Below are positions 44,886 to 54,667 of a stretch of DNA of 64,000 nucleotides, one piece after another. How positions within the stretch are numbered: the stretch's first letter is position 1; each line of letters starts with the position of its first letter. The translations under genes and the position numbers were made by a program. A model generated the notes under the pieces. The model was not told the origin of the DNA and ran no database searches. It saw nothing but the letters and a program-made list of their open reading frames with translations. Origin of the DNA: Allobosea sp. CS1GBMeth4 (lineage in GTDB: Bacteria; Pseudomonadota; Alphaproteobacteria; Rhizobiales; Beijerinckiaceae); the NCBI RefSeq assembly GCF_900185715.1, contig NZ_FYAS01000013.1, positions 1 through 64,000 on the forward strand, written 5' to 3'.

Positions 44886-45644
44886 ATGTGTGGTCGCTAT
44901 GCCGTAACCCTGCCGCCGGAGGCGATGCGCGCGGCCTTCGCCTATCGCGAGCAGCCGAATTTCCCGCCGCGCTACAATATCGCGCCGACGCAGCCGGTCC
45001 CGGTGGTGCGCCGCGACGAGGGCCGGCGCCAGTTCATCCTGATGCGCTGGGGCTTCATCCCGGGCTGGGTCAAGGATCCGAAGACCTTTCCCCTGGTCGT
45101 CAATGTCCGCAGCGAGAGCGCCGGCGAAAAGCCTTCCTTCCGCGCCGCCCTCTCCCGCCGGCGCTGCCTGATGCCGGCGGACGGGTTCTATGAATGGCAC
45201 CGGCTCGGCGAGGGCCGCCAGCAGGAGAACCGCCCCTATCTCTTCCGGAGGCCGGATCGCGGCTTCTTCGCCCTCGCGGCGCTGTGGGAGACCTGGCACA
45301 GTCCCGACGGATCCGAGATCGACACGGTCGCGATCGTCACCGGCCCCGCGAACGGGCAGATGGCGGCGATCCATCACCGCTCCCCCGTCATCGTGCCGCC
45401 CGAGCACTTCGACGCCTGGCTCGACCCGTCGGCCGAGCCCGCCAAGGTGCAGGCGCTGCTGCGCCCACCGCCGGACGATCTGCTCGAGATGGTCAGGCTC
45501 GGCCCGGCGGTGAACAAGGTCGCCAATGACGGGCCGCAGGTGCAGGAGCCGTTCGATCCCGCATCCGAGCCGGCGCCTGCGGCAAGAGCCGTCATGCGTT
45601 CCCGGCGGGGCGGGGCCGACGGTGCACAGGGCAGCCTGTTCTAG
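44886..45644 (+). CDS. SOS response-associated peptidase (YedK/HMCES family)
   Basis: A 252-residue protein. Met is followed by catalytic Cys2 (MCGRYAVT), and the conserved Asn-Ile-Ala-Pro-Thr (YNIAPTQPVPV), NVRSES, Glu of PADGFYEWH and His of AIHHRSPVI are all present. HMCES/YedK proteins form a stable thiazolidine link through Cys2 with abasic sites in single-stranded DNA. It is a single gene with no visible LexA site. Confidence 0.95.
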   Translation: MCGRYAVTLPPEAMRAAFAYREQPNFPPRYNIAPTQPVPVVRRDEGRRQFILMRWGFIPGWVKDPKTFPLVVNVRSESAGEKPSFRAALSRRRCLMPADGFYEWHRLGEGRQQENRPYLFRRPDRGFFALAALWETWHSPDGSEIDTVAIVTGPANGQMAAIHHRSPVIVPPEHFDAWLDPSAEPAKVQALLRPPPDDLLEMVRLGPAVNKVANDGPQVQEPFDPASEPAPAARAVMRSRRGGADGAQGSLF

Positions 45645-45705
45645 CGCAGGCGACGACGGCGCGCTTACTCTGCTCCCGACGAGACGAGCACAGGATACGC
45701 CCGCG

Positions 45706-47313
45706 ATGGATGGCCGCCGCCCGACGATGAGCTCCCTGCACGGCATGGTCGCCGCCGCGCACCCGCTGGCGGCGCAGGCCGGCGCACGCATTCTCGCCCA
45801 GGGCGGCAACGTCTTCGACGCGGTCGGGGCGGTCGCGGCGGCGCTCAATGTGGTCGAGCCGTTCATGTCGAGCCTCGCCGGAATGGGGTCGGCGACGATG
45901 TGGGTCGCGGCCGAAAAGCGCGTGCGCGTGCTCGATTTCGTGCCGTCCGTGCCGGAGAGCTTCCCGCATGAGCGCTTCAGCCAGCGCGCCGATCTCGAGC
46001 GCGGCGCGCTTTCGGTTGCCCCGCCCGGCAATCTCGCCGGCTGGTGCGAGCTCAACCGGAGCTATGGCCGCCTGCCGCTTGAGCAGATCTTCGCGCCGGC
46101 GATCGCGCTCGCGGAGGATGGCTTCCCGATCGCCGAGTTCGGCGTCGCGGAATTCAACGAGCAGGCGCCGCTGCTGCGCGAGCGGCCGGAGCTCTACGAA
46201 CACTGGGCGCGCAACTATCTGCGCGAAGGCGGCGACAGCGTCGCACTCGGCCAGATCCTGCGCCAGCCGGAGCTGGCGGCGACCCTGCGCGGCATCGCCG
46301 CCAAGGGGCCGGGCCATCTCTATCAGGGCGCGCTCGGCGAGGCGGTCACCGCCCATCTCGCGGCACAGGGCGGCACGCTGACCATGGCCGATCTCGGCAG
46401 GGTCGCCCCGCAATGGCGCGAGCCGCTCAGTGTCGCCTATCGCGACCGGCTCGTGCATGTGCCGCCCCCGGCCTGCGAGGGTTTCCAGTTCCTGCTGACC
46501 TTGCGCATCCTCGACGGCTTCGATCTCGGCAAGCTCGAACGCAACGGCGTCGAGCATCTCGACATCGTCTACCGCGCCGTCCGCCTCGCCGCCGGCGTCC
46601 GCATCGCGCACAACAATCCGGCGCCGGAGAAGCTCGCCGAGATCCTGTCCGAGCCCTTCGTCGCCCGGCTGCGGGCACGGGTGGGCGATGGCGAGCCGAT
46701 CGAGGGACCGACCGAACAATGGATGCCGCAGGCGCCCGCGGGCGAAGATCCCGCGCACACGACGTCCTTCTCGATCGCCGACCGCGAGGGCAATCTGATC
46801 TGCGTGACGCAGAGCATCGGCAGCCCGTTCGGCAGCGGCGTCGTGGTGCCCGGCACCGGCCTGTGCCTCAACAACTTCCTGTACTGGGCGGACGTCCAGC
46901 CCGGCAGCCCCAATCGTTCCCTGCCCGGCTCGGAGCTGCCGATGTGCATGTCGCCGAGCCTCTCGACCCGGGACGGCGCGCCGGTGCTGGCGCTCGGCAC
47001 GCCCGGCAGCTACGGCATCCTGCAGACGCAGGCGCAGGCCATGGTCCAGCATGTCGATTTTGCCCTTCCACTGCAGGACGTGATCGAGGCGCCGCGCGCG
47101 CGGCTCTGGGACGGCCGCGCCATCGAGGTCGAGAACCGGCTCGCGGCCGAGACCATCGCCGCGCTCGCCCGGCGCGGCCACGCGATCACGCCCTTTGATA
47201 CCGGCTGGACGATGCGCGTCGGCGGCATGCAGGCCGTATCGCGCGATCCGGCCACGGGCCGGCTCACAGGCGCCTGCGATCCGCGCCGTGACGGCTATGT
47301 CGCGACGCCCTGA
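45706..47313 (+). CDS. Gamma-glutamyltransferase family (Ntn-hydrolase) protein
   Basis: A 535-residue protein with the two-part layout of the family: N-terminal HGMVAAAHPLAAQAGARILAQGGNVFDAVGAVAAALNVVEPFMSSLAG, then the start of the small subunit at AHTTSFSIADREGNLICVTQSIGSPFGSGVVVPGTGLCLNN, where the Thr of the TTSF motif is the likely nucleophile after self-cleavage. No signal peptide is visible and the usual glutamate-binding Arg region of true GGT is not obvious, so substrate may differ from glutathione. ATG at 45706 has AGGA upstream. Confidence 0.87.
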   Translation: MDGRRPTMSSLHGMVAAAHPLAAQAGARILAQGGNVFDAVGAVAAALNVVEPFMSSLAGMGSATMWVAAEKRVRVLDFVPSVPESFPHERFSQRADLERGALSVAPPGNLAGWCELNRSYGRLPLEQIFAPAIALAEDGFPIAEFGVAEFNEQAPLLRERPELYEHWARNYLREGGDSVALGQILRQPELAATLRGIAAKGPGHLYQGALGEAVTAHLAAQGGTLTMADLGRVAPQWREPLSVAYRDRLVHVPPPACEGFQFLLTLRILDGFDLGKLERNGVEHLDIVYRAVRLAAGVRIAHNNPAPEKLAEILSEPFVARLRARVGDGEPIEGPTEQWMPQAPAGEDPAHTTSFSIADREGNLICVTQSIGSPFGSGVVVPGTGLCLNNFLYWADVQPGSPNRSLPGSELPMCMSPSLSTRDGAPVLALGTPGSYGILQTQAQAMVQHVDFALPLQDVIEAPRARLWDGRAIEVENRLAAETIAALARRGHAITPFDTGWTMRVGGMQAVSRDPATGRLTGACDPRRDGYVATP

Positions 47314-47343
47314 TGCGGCGGGGTGGAGCGAGATCCGGCGAGT

Positions 47344-48885
47344 TCACGCGGCCCTGACATCGCCCAGGAAGCTGCCGACGGCGCGCTCGAGCTCTTCGGC
47401 ATCGGCCCGCAGGGCGACCGCCAGCCGCTGGGCATTGCCGCCTACCGCGCCCGCGCCGGCGGCCTCCTGCATCGCCTGGCCGATATCCTGAACCGCACGC
47501 CGGACACCGTCGGCCGCCGAGCCGGCGCCATCGGCGATCTCGCCGACCATGACGGCCTGGGCATTGACGGCGCCGGCGATATCCTTCGCCGCCGACGACA
47601 TCGCCTCGACGATGCCGCGCAGGTCCTCGACCGTGCCCGCCGCGAACAGGGCGGCGTCGTCGATCTGCCGGATCTGTGCAGCGATGTCCTGCGTCGCGCG
47701 CGCGGTCTGTTCGGCCAGCTGCTTGACCTCGCCCGCGACCACCGCGAAGCCCCGGCCGGCCGCTCCTGCGCGCGCCGCCTCGATGGTGGCGTTGAGCGCC
47801 AGCATGTTGGTCTGCGCCGCGATCCTCTGGATCAGCGCGATCACGCTCTCGATCCGGGAGGTCGCCACCGTGACGGACCCCACCGCCTCGACCGTCACCG
47901 CAGTCCTCGCCAGCGCGCTCTCTCCGACATCGACCGAATGATTGGTCCTGTGCGCGATCTCCTGGATCGAAACGCGCAACCGGCCGGCCGCCTCGGCCGA
48001 ATGGTCGACGGCGACCTCGGCCTCCCGCACCTCGCTCGTCGCCGAACGCGACGCGTCCTCGACATGCGCAGCGGCCCGCCCGAGCGCCTGGGACGAGGCC
48101 GAGAGCTCGGCCGAAACCTCGGCCATCCGGGCGAGGACGCGCTCGATCGCCGTCGCGAAGATGCCGATCTGCTGCTCGGTCCGGCGGTTGCGGTCCTGCC
48201 CCGCGCGCATCGTCTCGATCTCGGCCTCGGCGAGGCGCTCCTTTTCGACCTCGGCGAGGAAGTGCGAGATGAAGGTCCTGAAGGAGGCGTTGATGATGGC
48301 GATGACCACCACGCAATAATTCGCATAGACCGCGATCAGGCTGAGCAGGCCCGCATCCCATCTGGCGACGAGACTGGCGAAGCCGCTGGCGCCGACGATG
48401 CCGACATAGAGGATCGCCGCGGACGGAATGCTCGCCAGCGCAAAACCGCCGGCGCACGCCATGCCGCCCATCACCATCGCCGCGAGCAGGCTGCGCTGCG
48501 GATCATAGTCGAGCGCGAACAGGATCGCCGGCGCGACCCAGATCAGGCCTAGGAGCGCGGCATTCAGCGTCGCGGCCCGGATGACGCGCGCGGACGCCGT
48601 CGGCTTGCGCGGGCGCAAGTGCGCCTGCCGCCATTTCCGGACCGCCAGCAGCGCGAATCCGGCCGCCGCCACGGTCCAGGCGAGCAGGAGCGCGCCGTTG
48701 GCCACCGGCAGGAAGGTCGCGGCGAGGATGACCGCGTTGAGGATATTGGCGCCCATCATCACCGGCGTCAGCCGGCGCACCGTGTCGAGCTGGCGTGCCC
48801 GAACACGCGCGATCAGGGCCTCGTCGAGGCCGGTCGGCAGGCCGATCCGGCAAAAGCGGTCCAGGCGCTGAGCAGTCGGCTCCAT
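47344..48885 (-). CDS. Membrane methyl-accepting chemotaxis protein without periplasmic sensor
   Basis: A 513-residue receptor. About six or seven hydrophobic helices fill the first 215 residues with only short loops, followed by a coiled coil and the MCP signalling domain, whose hairpin tip is [50 protein letters not shown]. There is no large periplasmic ligand domain and no HAMP domain. It probably senses through the membrane part. No che genes are nearby. Start at 48885 (ATG) is plausible but has no strong ribosome binding site. Confidence 0.9.
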   Translation of the reverse strand: MEPTAQRLDRFCRIGLPTGLDEALIARVRARQLDTVRRLTPVMMGANILNAVILAATFLPVANGALLLAWTVAAAGFALLAVRKWRQAHLRPRKPTASARVIRAATLNAALLGLIWVAPAILFALDYDPQRSLLAAMVMGGMACAGGFALASIPSAAILYVGIVGASGFASLVARWDAGLLSLIAVYANYCVVVIAIINASFRTFISHFLAEVEKERLAEAEIETMRAGQDRNRRTEQQIGIFATAIERVLARMAEVSAELSASSQALGRAAAHVEDASRSATSEVREAEVAVDHSAEAAGRLRVSIQEIAHRTNHSVDVGESALARTAVTVEAVGSVTVATSRIESVIALIQRIAAQTNMLALNATIEAARAGAAGRGFAVVAGEVKQLAEQTARATQDIAAQIRQIDDAALFAAGTVEDLRGIVEAMSSAAKDIAGAVNAQAVMVGEIADGAGSAADGVRRAVQDIGQAMQEAAGAGAVGGNAQRLAVALRADAEELERAVGSFLGDVRAA

Positions 48886-48996
48886 CACATGCTGACGTAT
48901 TGTTCTTGTTGGCCCCCGGACCAGGATCGGCGAGAAAGGATAACTATTTACGAAGGCCGAAGCTCGGCTTGAGGAAATCCCGCCGTCGGAGCCTGC

Positions 48997-50403
48997 CTAC
49001 AGCACCGAGCCGGGGTTCAGCACACCCTTGGGATCGAGCGCGGCCTTGACCGTCCGCATCAGATCGAGCTCGACCGGGTCCTTCACGCCGGGCAGGAGCG
49101 AACGCTTCAGCCGGCCGATGCCGTGCTCGGCCGAGATCGAGCCCTCGAGTTCCGTGACGATGGCGTGGACCGCCTCGTTCATCGCGCCCCAGCCGGCAAG
49201 GAAGGCCTGCTTGTCGGCCCCGACCGGCTGGCTGACGTTGAAATGGATGTTGCCGTCGCCGAGATGGCCGAAGGGCACGGGCCGGCAGCCGGGTACCATC
49301 TCCTCGACCCTGGCGATGGCGCGCTTCAGGAACTCCGGCGTCGCATGGATCGGCACGGAGATGTCGTGCTTGATCGAGCCGCCCTCATGGGTCTGCACCT
49401 CGGAGAGCATCTCGCGCAGCTTCCAGAGGTCGGCGCGCTGTCCGAGCGAGCCGGCGAGCACGGCGTCGGTGACGAGCCCCTCCTCCAGTGCCTCGCCGAG
49501 GAAGGCCTCGACCGCGTCGGAAAGTCCGGCCTCGGCCTGGGCCGAGACCTCCATCAGCACATACCAGGGCGACGGCGCGGACAGAGGGTCGCGCGCGCCG
49601 CTGGCGTGGCGGACGACGAAGTCGAGCCCGATGCGCGGCATGATCTCGAAGGTGGTAAGCGTGCCGCCGGCGCTGGCCTTGGCCTTGTTCAGAAGCGCGA
49701 GCGCGGCCTCCGGATCGGGCACGGCGAGGAAGGCGGTGGCGCGCGCCGCCGGCAGCGGGAAGAGCTTCAGCACGGCGGCGGTGATGATGCCGAGCGTGCC
49801 TTCCGAGCCGATGAACAGGTTCTTGAGGTCGTAGCCGGTGTTGTCCTTGCGCAGCTGGCGCAGGCCGTTCCAGACGCGGCCATCGGCCAACACCACCTCG
49901 AGGCCGAGGCAGAGCTCGCGGGCATTGCCATAGGCGATCACCGCCGTGCCGCCGGCATTGGACGAGAGATTGCCACCGACCGTGCAGGAGCCCTCCGAGG
50001 CGAGCGAGAGCGGAAAGAGCCGCCCGGCGGCCTCGGCCGCCTCCTGCGCCTTCTGCAGGATGACGCCGGCCTCCACGATCATCGTGTCGCCATCGACATC
50101 AACCGAGCGGATCCTGTCCAGCCGCTGCAGCGACAGGATGATCTCCCTGCCCTCGGCGACCGGGACCTGGCCGCCGACCATGCCGGTATTGCCGCCTTGC
50201 GGCACGATCGTCGCGCCGGTCTCGCTCGCGCACTCCATCAAGGCCGAGACCTCGGCGACGGAGCCCGGCCGCACCACGGCCTGCGCCTTGCCATGGAAGA
50301 GACCGCGCGGCTCCTTGAGATAGGGCACCATCGCATCGGCGTCGGTGATGACGTTCCTGGCGCCGACGATGCCGGCCAGAGCTTCGATAACGGGCGCGCT
50401 CAT
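48997..50403 (-). CDS. FAD-linked D-2-hydroxyacid dehydrogenase (D-2-hydroxyglutarate/D-lactate type)
   Basis: A 468-residue GlcD-superfamily enzyme with flavin motif TIVPQGGNTGMVGGQVPVAEG, SSNAGGTAVIAYGNARELCLGLEVVLADG, the metal-site HLGDGNIHFNVSQ and the terminal ISAEHGIGRLKRSLL. It resembles D-2-hydroxyglutarate dehydrogenases more than GlcD of the glc locus at 23842. It starts 19 bases after the RNA methyltransferase stop on the same strand, so they share a transcript. Confidence 0.9.
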   Translation of the reverse strand: MSAPVIEALAGIVGARNVITDADAMVPYLKEPRGLFHGKAQAVVRPGSVAEVSALMECASETGATIVPQGGNTGMVGGQVPVAEGREIILSLQRLDRIRSVDVDGDTMIVEAGVILQKAQEAAEAAGRLFPLSLASEGSCTVGGNLSSNAGGTAVIAYGNARELCLGLEVVLADGRVWNGLRQLRKDNTGYDLKNLFIGSEGTLGIITAAVLKLFPLPAARATAFLAVPDPEAALALLNKAKASAGGTLTTFEIMPRIGLDFVVRHASGARDPLSAPSPWYVLMEVSAQAEAGLSDAVEAFLGEALEEGLVTDAVLAGSLGQRADLWKLREMLSEVQTHEGGSIKHDISVPIHATPEFLKRAIARVEEMVPGCRPVPFGHLGDGNIHFNVSQPVGADKQAFLAGWGAMNEAVHAIVTELEGSISAEHGIGRLKRSLLPGVKDPVELDLMRTVKAALDPKGVLNPGSVL

Positions 50404-50422
50404 CCTGCCTCCGGAAAGCTGA

Positions 50423-51664
50423 TCACTTGCGGCCGACCGTCTTGCGGAAGACGCCGACGAGTTCGATGTGGGCGGAATAGCGGAACTGGTCGACCGGCGT
50501 CACGCGCTCCAGCGCATAGCCGCCTGCGACCAAAAGCGCCGCGTCGCGGGCGAAGCTGCCGACATCGCAGGAGACATAGGCCACCAGCGGCACCTTCGAA
50601 GCCGCGAGCCGCTTCGCCTGCGCTTCGGCTCCGGCGCGCGGCGGATCGAGCACGACGGCATCGAACGCATCGAGCTCGTGTTCCAGCAGCGGGCGGCGGA
50701 AGAGGTCGCGGGCCTCGGCCGCGACCGGCTTGAGGCCTTGCGCATGCTTGGTGGCGCGGCTCAGCGCCTGGATCGCGGCGGCATCGCTCTCGAAGGCGGA
50801 GACCTGCGCCTTCTCCGCCAGACGGAGGCTGAACGGCCCGCAACCGGCGAACAGATCGGCGACGCGCTTCGCCTTGGGGATCGCGGCGAGCACGAGGCGC
50901 GACAGCGCCGCCTCGCCCTCGGCGGTCGCCTGGAGGAAGCCGCCGGGCGCCGGCGTCACCGCCGCCCTGCCCATCAGCTGGAACGGCGCGCGCCGCTCGA
51001 CGATGATCTGGCCATGCATGGAGAGACGGGCGAGGTCGAGCCGCTCGGCCGCCTCGGTCAAGGCGCGCCGCAGGGCATCGCCGGCCGGGCCGTGGCCACG
51101 GATGTCGACGTCGAGGCCGGCCTGCGAGGCGGTCAGCTGGATGTCGAGCGGCTTGTTCGAGGCCCGCAGACGGTTGGCGAGGTGCTGCGCCACGGCCGGC
51201 GCCCGCGCCAGCCCCGGGACCAGCACCGGACAGGCCTCGACCTCGATCAGCTCGTGGCTCTTCGCCGCCATGAAGCCGACGCGCATGCCGCTCTCGTCGC
51301 GGCGGGCATGGAAGGTGACGCGCCTGCGACCGGCGCCATGGGCCCCGACCAGCGGCGCCACCTCTGTCGCGAGCCCGGCGCGGGAGAGCGCCGTCGCCAC
51401 CTGCCCGCGCTTCCAATCGGCATAGAGCTCCTCCGCCATGTGCTGCGCCGCGCAGCCGCCGCAGCGGGTGAAGAGCGGGCAGATAGCGGCGATGCGCGAG
51501 GCGGAGGGTGCGAGGATTTCGACGAGCTGCGCCCGCTCGCCGTCGCGCACGGCCCGCACGCGCTCGCCCGGGAGCGCGAAGGGCACGAAGACCTGGCCCT
51601 CGGTCGTTTCGGCGACGCCGTCGCCGCGCTGGCCGAGCCGCGCGATCGTGAGCGTTTCATTCAT
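50423..51664 (-). CDS. TrmA/RlmD-type SAM-dependent RNA methyltransferase with 4Fe-4S site
   Basis: A 413-residue RNA uracil-5-methyltransferase family member. An N-terminal TRAM-like stretch (LTIARLGQRGDGVAETTEGQVFVPFALPGERV) is followed by the cluster cysteines CPLFTRCGGC and a further Cys in VEACPVLVP. The SAM site is VADLFAGCGPFSLRLA and the catalytic Cys lies in VAYVSCDVGSFARDA. The target base (tRNA or 23S rRNA) cannot be told. An alternative ATG at 51679, with GGAA five bases upstream, would add five residues. Confidence 0.9.
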   Translation of the reverse strand: MNETLTIARLGQRGDGVAETTEGQVFVPFALPGERVRAVRDGERAQLVEILAPSASRIAAICPLFTRCGGCAAQHMAEELYADWKRGQVATALSRAGLATEVAPLVGAHGAGRRRVTFHARRDESGMRVGFMAAKSHELIEVEACPVLVPGLARAPAVAQHLANRLRASNKPLDIQLTASQAGLDVDIRGHGPAGDALRRALTEAAERLDLARLSMHGQIIVERRAPFQLMGRAAVTPAPGGFLQATAEGEAALSRLVLAAIPKAKRVADLFAGCGPFSLRLAEKAQVSAFESDAAAIQALSRATKHAQGLKPVAAEARDLFRRPLLEHELDAFDAVVLDPPRAGAEAQAKRLAASKVPLVAYVSCDVGSFARDAALLVAGGYALERVTPVDQFRYSAHIELVGVFRKTVGRK

Positions 51665-51758
51665 GGCGAGGACGGACATGTTTCCGGTATTGGTGATCTG
51701 CACGAAGCTTTCGCCTATCAGGTGACGGCAGGCAGGGAAATGGCTGGAGTTGCCTAAC

Positions 51759-52802
51759 ATGACCATCCGCAACGGCGTCGTCGAAGCGATCGGCAATACG
51801 CCCCTGATCAGGCTGAAGCGCGCCTCGCAGGAAACCGGCTGCGAGATCCTGGGCAAGGCCGAGTTCATGAATCCCGGCCAATCGGTCAAGGACCGCGCCG
51901 CGCTCGCCATCATCCGCGACGCAGAACGGCGTGGTGCACTCCGGCCCGGCGGCGTCATCGTCGAGGGCACGGCCGGCAATACCGGCATCGGCCTCGCGCT
52001 GGTCGGCAACGCGCTCGGCTATCGCAGCGTGATCGTCATCCCGGAGACGCAGAGCCAGGAAAAGAAGGACATGCTGCGGCTCGCCGGCGCGACGCTGGTC
52101 GAGGTGCCGGCGGTCGGCTACGCCAATCCCAACAATTACGTGAAGGTTTCCGGCCGCCTCGCCGAAGAGCTGGCGAAGAGCGAGCCGAACGGCGCGATCT
52201 GGGCCAACCAGTTCGACAATACCGCCAACCGCCAGGGCCATATCGAGACCACCGGGCCGGAGATCTGGCAGCAGACCGAGGGCAAGGTCGACGGCTTCAT
52301 CTGCGCGGTCGGCACCGGCGGCACGCTCGCCGGCGTCGCGATGGCACTGAAGGGCTTCGATCCCGAGATCAGGATCGGCCTCGCCGACCCGATGGGCGCG
52401 GCGCTCTACGCCTACTACACCACCGGCGAGCTCAAGGCCGAAGGCTCCTCGATCACCGAGGGCATCGGCCAGGGCCGGATCACCAAGAATATCGAAGGCG
52501 CTCCGATCGACGTCGCCTTCCAGATCCCTGACGAGGAGGCGATCCCGCTCTGCTTCCAGCTGCTGGAGGAGGAGGGCCTGTGCCTCGGCGGCTCCTCCGG
52601 CGTCAACGTCGCCGGCGCGATCCGGCTGGCGAGGGAGATGGGCCCCGGCCACACGATCGTGACCATCCTGTGCGACTACGGCACGCGCTACCAGTCGAAG
52701 CTGTTCAATCCTGCCTTCCTGCGCTCCAAGAACCTGCCGGTGCCGGGCTGGCTCGAACGCGATGCCGGGCTGAAGGAGGTGATGGCGAGGGTGATGGCCT
52801 GA
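51759..52802 (+). CDS. cysK: Cysteine synthase A
   Basis: A 347-residue fold-type II PLP enzyme. The pyridoxal Lys is in FMNPGQSVKDRAAL (about residue 45), the substrate loop is VEGTAGNTGIGLALVG, the phosphate loop is AVGTGGTLAGVA, and the C-terminal Ser is in LGGSSGVNVAGA. It makes cysteine from O-acetylserine and sulfide. It is somewhat longer than E. coli CysK and close to the long cysteine synthase-like group common in alphaproteobacteria, so another beta-substitution cannot be excluded. GGAG is ten bases before the ATG. Confidence 0.87.
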   Translation: MTIRNGVVEAIGNTPLIRLKRASQETGCEILGKAEFMNPGQSVKDRAALAIIRDAERRGALRPGGVIVEGTAGNTGIGLALVGNALGYRSVIVIPETQSQEKKDMLRLAGATLVEVPAVGYANPNNYVKVSGRLAEELAKSEPNGAIWANQFDNTANRQGHIETTGPEIWQQTEGKVDGFICAVGTGGTLAGVAMALKGFDPEIRIGLADPMGAALYAYYTTGELKAEGSSITEGIGQGRITKNIEGAPIDVAFQIPDEEAIPLCFQLLEEEGLCLGGSSGVNVAGAIRLAREMGPGHTIVTILCDYGTRYQSKLFNPAFLRSKNLPVPGWLERDAGLKEVMARVMA

Positions 52803-52851
52803 GCGGAATGGCCTGACAGATGACGGCGGAGGCCCGTGGCGGCGGCTCCGC

Positions 52852-54633
52852 TCAGCGCAGCGGCCAGACCCAGAGGATGAGCGGCACGGCGAGCAGGATG
52901 ACGAGCGCGGACAAGGGCGCGCCGAGCCTGGCGTAATCGCCGAAGCGGTAGCCGCCGGGGCCCATCACCAGCGTGTTGCACTGGTGGCCGATCGGCGTGA
53001 GGAAGTCGCAGGCCGCGCCGATCGCCACGGCCATCAGGAAGGCGTCGGGATTGTAGCCCAGCGTCCTGGCGAAGCCGGCGCCGATCGGCGCCATCACCAG
53101 CACGGTCGCGGCATTGTTGAGGAACGGCGTCACCGCCATGGCGGCGACCAGCATCAGCCCGACGGCGCCCCAGCCCGGCAGGCCGGAGCCGACCTGCGCC
53201 AGCAATCCGGCGAAGACATCGGTCGTGCCCGTCGCACGCAGGCTGTCGCTGACCGGGATCAATGCCGCCAGCATGACGAGAATCGGCGCCTCGACCGAGT
53301 CGTATGCGTCGCGCAGCGTCAGGGCGCGGGTCACCAGCAGCAGCACTGCGGCGGCGAAGAAGGCGATCGCCACCGGCAGCAGGCCGAGCGCGACGACGAT
53401 GACGGTCAACGCGACGATCGTTCCGGTGACGAAGCGGCGGCGCGTGCTGCCCAGCGCGAGGCTGCGCGCCGCCAGCGGCAGCAGGCCGAGCTCGCGCAGC
53501 CGCTCGGGCAGCAGGTCCTCGTCGCCCTGCAGCAGCACGACGTCGCCCGCGCGCAGGCGGATATCGCGCAGGCGCTCGGTGAAGCGCTCGCCGGCGCGGC
53601 TGATGCCGAGCAGGTTGATGTGGAACCGGGCGTGCAGATCCACCTGCGCCGCGCTGAACCCCTCCAGCAGCGAGCCCTGCGTGACGATGGCCTCGCCGGT
53701 GCGGGCCGGATCGAGCGAGCCTTCGCGCTGCGTCGGCCGGTGCTGGCCGACGAGCTCGAGCTCGCCCTCGGCGACGACGCGCTCCAGCGCCTTGGGCTCG
53801 CCGCGCAGGAGCAGGATGTCGCCGGCGCGCAGGCTGGCATCGGGCAGCGGCGCGGGGCGGCGCTCGCCGTCGCGCAGGATCGCCGCGATCTCGACCTCGC
53901 CGTCGCCCGGCTTCCTGAGGTCGGCGACGGTCTTGCCGACAAGCCCCCCCTTCTCGGCCAGGCGGGCCTCGGTGACGTAGTCCTTGATGTCGAGCGCCTG
54001 GTCGAGGGAGCGCGAGCCCTGGCGGTCCTTCGGCAGCAGGCGATAGGCGACGCTGAGAAAGGCGCAGCCGGCGAGCGCGATGCCGATGCCGACCGGCGTG
54101 AAGTCGAACATGCCGAAGGGCTCGCCGCCGAGCTCCTGGCGCACGCGCGCGACGATGACGTTCGGCGAGGTGCCGACCAGGGTGACGATGCCGCCGAGCA
54201 GCGAGGCGAAGGCCATCGGCATCAGGAAGACCGAGGGCGATTTCCCGTCCTTGCGGGCGAGCTGATAGGCGATCGGCAGCATCATCGCCAGCGCGCCGAT
54301 GTTCTTGATGATGGCGGACATGGCGGCGACGACGAAGACCAGCACCACGACCTGCATCTGGGTGGTGCGCAACGCCGGCGCGATGCGCGCGAGCGCCGTC
54401 TCGACGAGCCCCGAGCGCGCCACGGCGGCGCTGACGATGAGCGCGCTGGCGACGATGACGACGATGTCGTCGGAAAAGCCCTTGAACGCCTCCCTGGCCG
54501 GCACGAGGCCGAGTGCGACGGCGGCCAGCAGCGCCAGGAGGGCGACCACGTCGTAACGCAGCCTGCCCCAGACGAAGGCCGCCATCATCGCGGCGACCAG
54601 GGAGCAGGACAGAATCTGCGGCAGGGTCATCAT
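52852..54633 (-). CDS. SLC13/DASS family permease with two TrkA-C domains
   Basis: A 593-residue transporter. Helices form two halves (about 1-200 and 400-593) with the repeated family signatures NIGALAMMLPIAY, TLVGTSPNVIVARVRQEL and NNAATVLVMAPIG; the cytoplasmic middle contains two TrkA-C (RCK-C) domains (RPAPLPDASLRAGDILLLRGEP and RDIRLRAGDVVLLQGDEDLL). Members move sulfate, dicarboxylates or other anions with sodium. It starts 34 bases after the corA stop, on the same strand. Confidence 0.9.
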   Translation of the reverse strand: MMTLPQILSCSLVAAMMAAFVWGRLRYDVVALLALLAAVALGLVPAREAFKGFSDDIVVIVASALIVSAAVARSGLVETALARIAPALRTTQMQVVVLVFVVAAMSAIIKNIGALAMMLPIAYQLARKDGKSPSVFLMPMAFASLLGGIVTLVGTSPNVIVARVRQELGGEPFGMFDFTPVGIGIALAGCAFLSVAYRLLPKDRQGSRSLDQALDIKDYVTEARLAEKGGLVGKTVADLRKPGDGEVEIAAILRDGERRPAPLPDASLRAGDILLLRGEPKALERVVAEGELELVGQHRPTQREGSLDPARTGEAIVTQGSLLEGFSAAQVDLHARFHINLLGISRAGERFTERLRDIRLRAGDVVLLQGDEDLLPERLRELGLLPLAARSLALGSTRRRFVTGTIVALTVIVVALGLLPVAIAFFAAAVLLLVTRALTLRDAYDSVEAPILVMLAALIPVSDSLRATGTTDVFAGLLAQVGSGLPGWGAVGLMLVAAMAVTPFLNNAATVLVMAPIGAGFARTLGYNPDAFLMAVAIGAACDFLTPIGHQCNTLVMGPGGYRFGDYARLGAPLSALVILLAVPLILWVWPLR

Positions 54634-54667
54634 GCGCCCTTATGCGAGGCGCCAGGCGCCGGCCAGG

